Positions 63,556 to 64,000 of a stretch of 64,000 nucleotides of DNA are shown in pieces. Made by a program: the position numbers and the translations under genes. Below the pieces are notes generated by a model. That model was not told where the DNA came from and ran no database searches. It saw only the letters and a list, made by a program, of their open reading frames with translations. Source of the DNA: Candidatus Solibacter usitatus (GTDB lineage Bacteria; Acidobacteriota; Terriglobia; Bryobacterales; Bryobacteraceae); assembly GCA_016213245.1 (NCBI GenBank), contig JACRBC010000068.1, positions 20,341 through 84,340 on the forward strand, read 5' to 3'. The first letter of the stretch is position 1. Every line of letters begins with the position of its first letter.

Positions 63556-64000
63556 GCTGAAGGTGATTCACCAGAAGGCGGAGTGTCTTTACGACGTCTA
63601 CGAGCGCAAGGGCGAACTTTCGCACCAGACCCACTACTGCCCCGGTTGCGGGCACGGCGTGATGCACAAGCTGCTGGCCGAGGCCATCGACGAGCTCGGC
63701 ATCCGCGACCGCGTCATCCTGGTCTCCCCGGTGGGCTGCTCGGTCTTCATCTACTACTACTTCGACGTCGGCAACGTGCAGGTGGCCCACGGCCGCGCCC
63801 CCGCCGTCGCCACCGCCCTGAAGCGCGCCCGGCCGGAGTCCATCGTCATCTCCTATCAGGGCGACGGCGACCTGGCCGCCATCGGCAGCGCCGAGATCCT
63901 CCACGCCGCCAACCGCGGCGAAAACTACACCGCCATCTTCGTCAATAACGCCATCTACGGCATGACCGGCGGCCAGATGGCCCCCACCACGCTGATCGGC
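63548..64000 (+). CDS. 2-oxoacid:ferredoxin oxidoreductase TPP-binding beta subunit, truncated by window end
   Basis: The ATG at 63548 overlaps the end of vorB by 8 bases, and the frame runs off the window. The visible 151 residues include [17 protein letters not shown] (the conserved CPGCGH), then the TPP-diphosphate motif [17 protein letters not shown] and [14 protein letters not shown]. It binds thiamine diphosphate and, with VorB, decarboxylates the 2-oxoacid. A gamma subunit gene is expected downstream, outside the window. Confidence 0.88.
   Translation, partial: MPELKVIHQKAECLYDVYERKGELSHQTHYCPGCGHGVMHKLLAEAIDELGIRDRVILVSPVGCSVFIYYYFDVGNVQVAHGRAPAVATALKRARPESIVISYQGDGDLAAIGSAEILHAANRGENYTAIFVNNAIYGMTGGQMAPTTLIG

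Overview
The window is high-GC DNA of about two-thirds G+C. It has the signature of a soil-type Acidobacteriota genome, most like the Solibacteraceae/Bryobacterales; this is an inference from gene content, since there is no rRNA here. The pointers are a TonB-dependent receptor with an N-terminal carboxypeptidase-like domain, many Tat-exported sugar isomerase-, Gfo/Idh- and aldo/keto-reductase-like proteins, a DUF1080 protein, a small protein carrying a QANAKLSTGP-type N-terminus, and a GC-rich dispersed intergenic repeat family. No phage, transposase, integrase, rRNA, tRNA or CRISPR array was found.

Region by region. 1-7.7 kb: a tandem pair of secreted propeller/phosphoesterases (the first cut by the window edge), a DUF2752 protein, a zinc-ribbon membrane protein, a PMT-like glycosyltransferase, a DUF1326 protein and a lineage-type hypothetical. 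8.0-9.9 kb: two PIN-domain toxin-antitoxin modules facing each other across a repeat-rich gap. 10-22 kb: a Tat-exported TIM-barrel epimerase, an S9 peptidase fused to a sulfatase-modifying-factor-like domain, the large TonB receptor, lipoproteins and secreted proteins. 22-26 kb: an M23 peptidase, MtgA, and NfnB-NfnA (the electron-bifurcating ferredoxin:NADP+ transhydrogenase). 26.3-32.7 kb: a porin-cytochrome operon with an OmcA/MtrC-like decaheme cytochrome, a DmsE/MtrA-like decaheme cytochrome, an MtrB/PioB-like outer-membrane barrel and a four-domain tetraheme cytochrome c. 32.9-43 kb: argS, a 2Fe-2S ferredoxin, and minus-strand clusters holding coaE, folD, an HtrA protease, DUF1080, Gfo/Idh, TetR and a sialidase-like protein. 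43-53 kb: several Tat-exported proteins, then a UbiA prenyltransferase / CrtC-like / three-domain (ICMT-PAP2-Lgt-like) membrane fusion cassette. 53-60.7 kb: an MFS carrier, a monoheme cytochrome-like protein, a subtilase, a six-hairpin glycosidase-like protein and a cysteine-synthase-like enzyme. 60.9-64 kb: CoA transferase, ferredoxin, VorB and the start of the TPP subunit of a 2-oxoacid:ferredoxin oxidoreductase.

Taken together, the energy genes suggest a cell that makes reduced ferredoxin from 2-oxoacids, trades it against NAD(P)H through Nfn, and can move electrons across the outer membrane to an extracellular acceptor. That link is inference: the inner-membrane quinol oxidase that would feed the porin-cytochrome complex is not in this window. 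The two items most worth following are the porin-cytochrome operon and the UbiA/CrtC-like/triple-fusion lipid cassette. A third is the repeat family, which sits in gaps between genes and at two sites supplies the stop codon of the neighbouring minus-strand gene.
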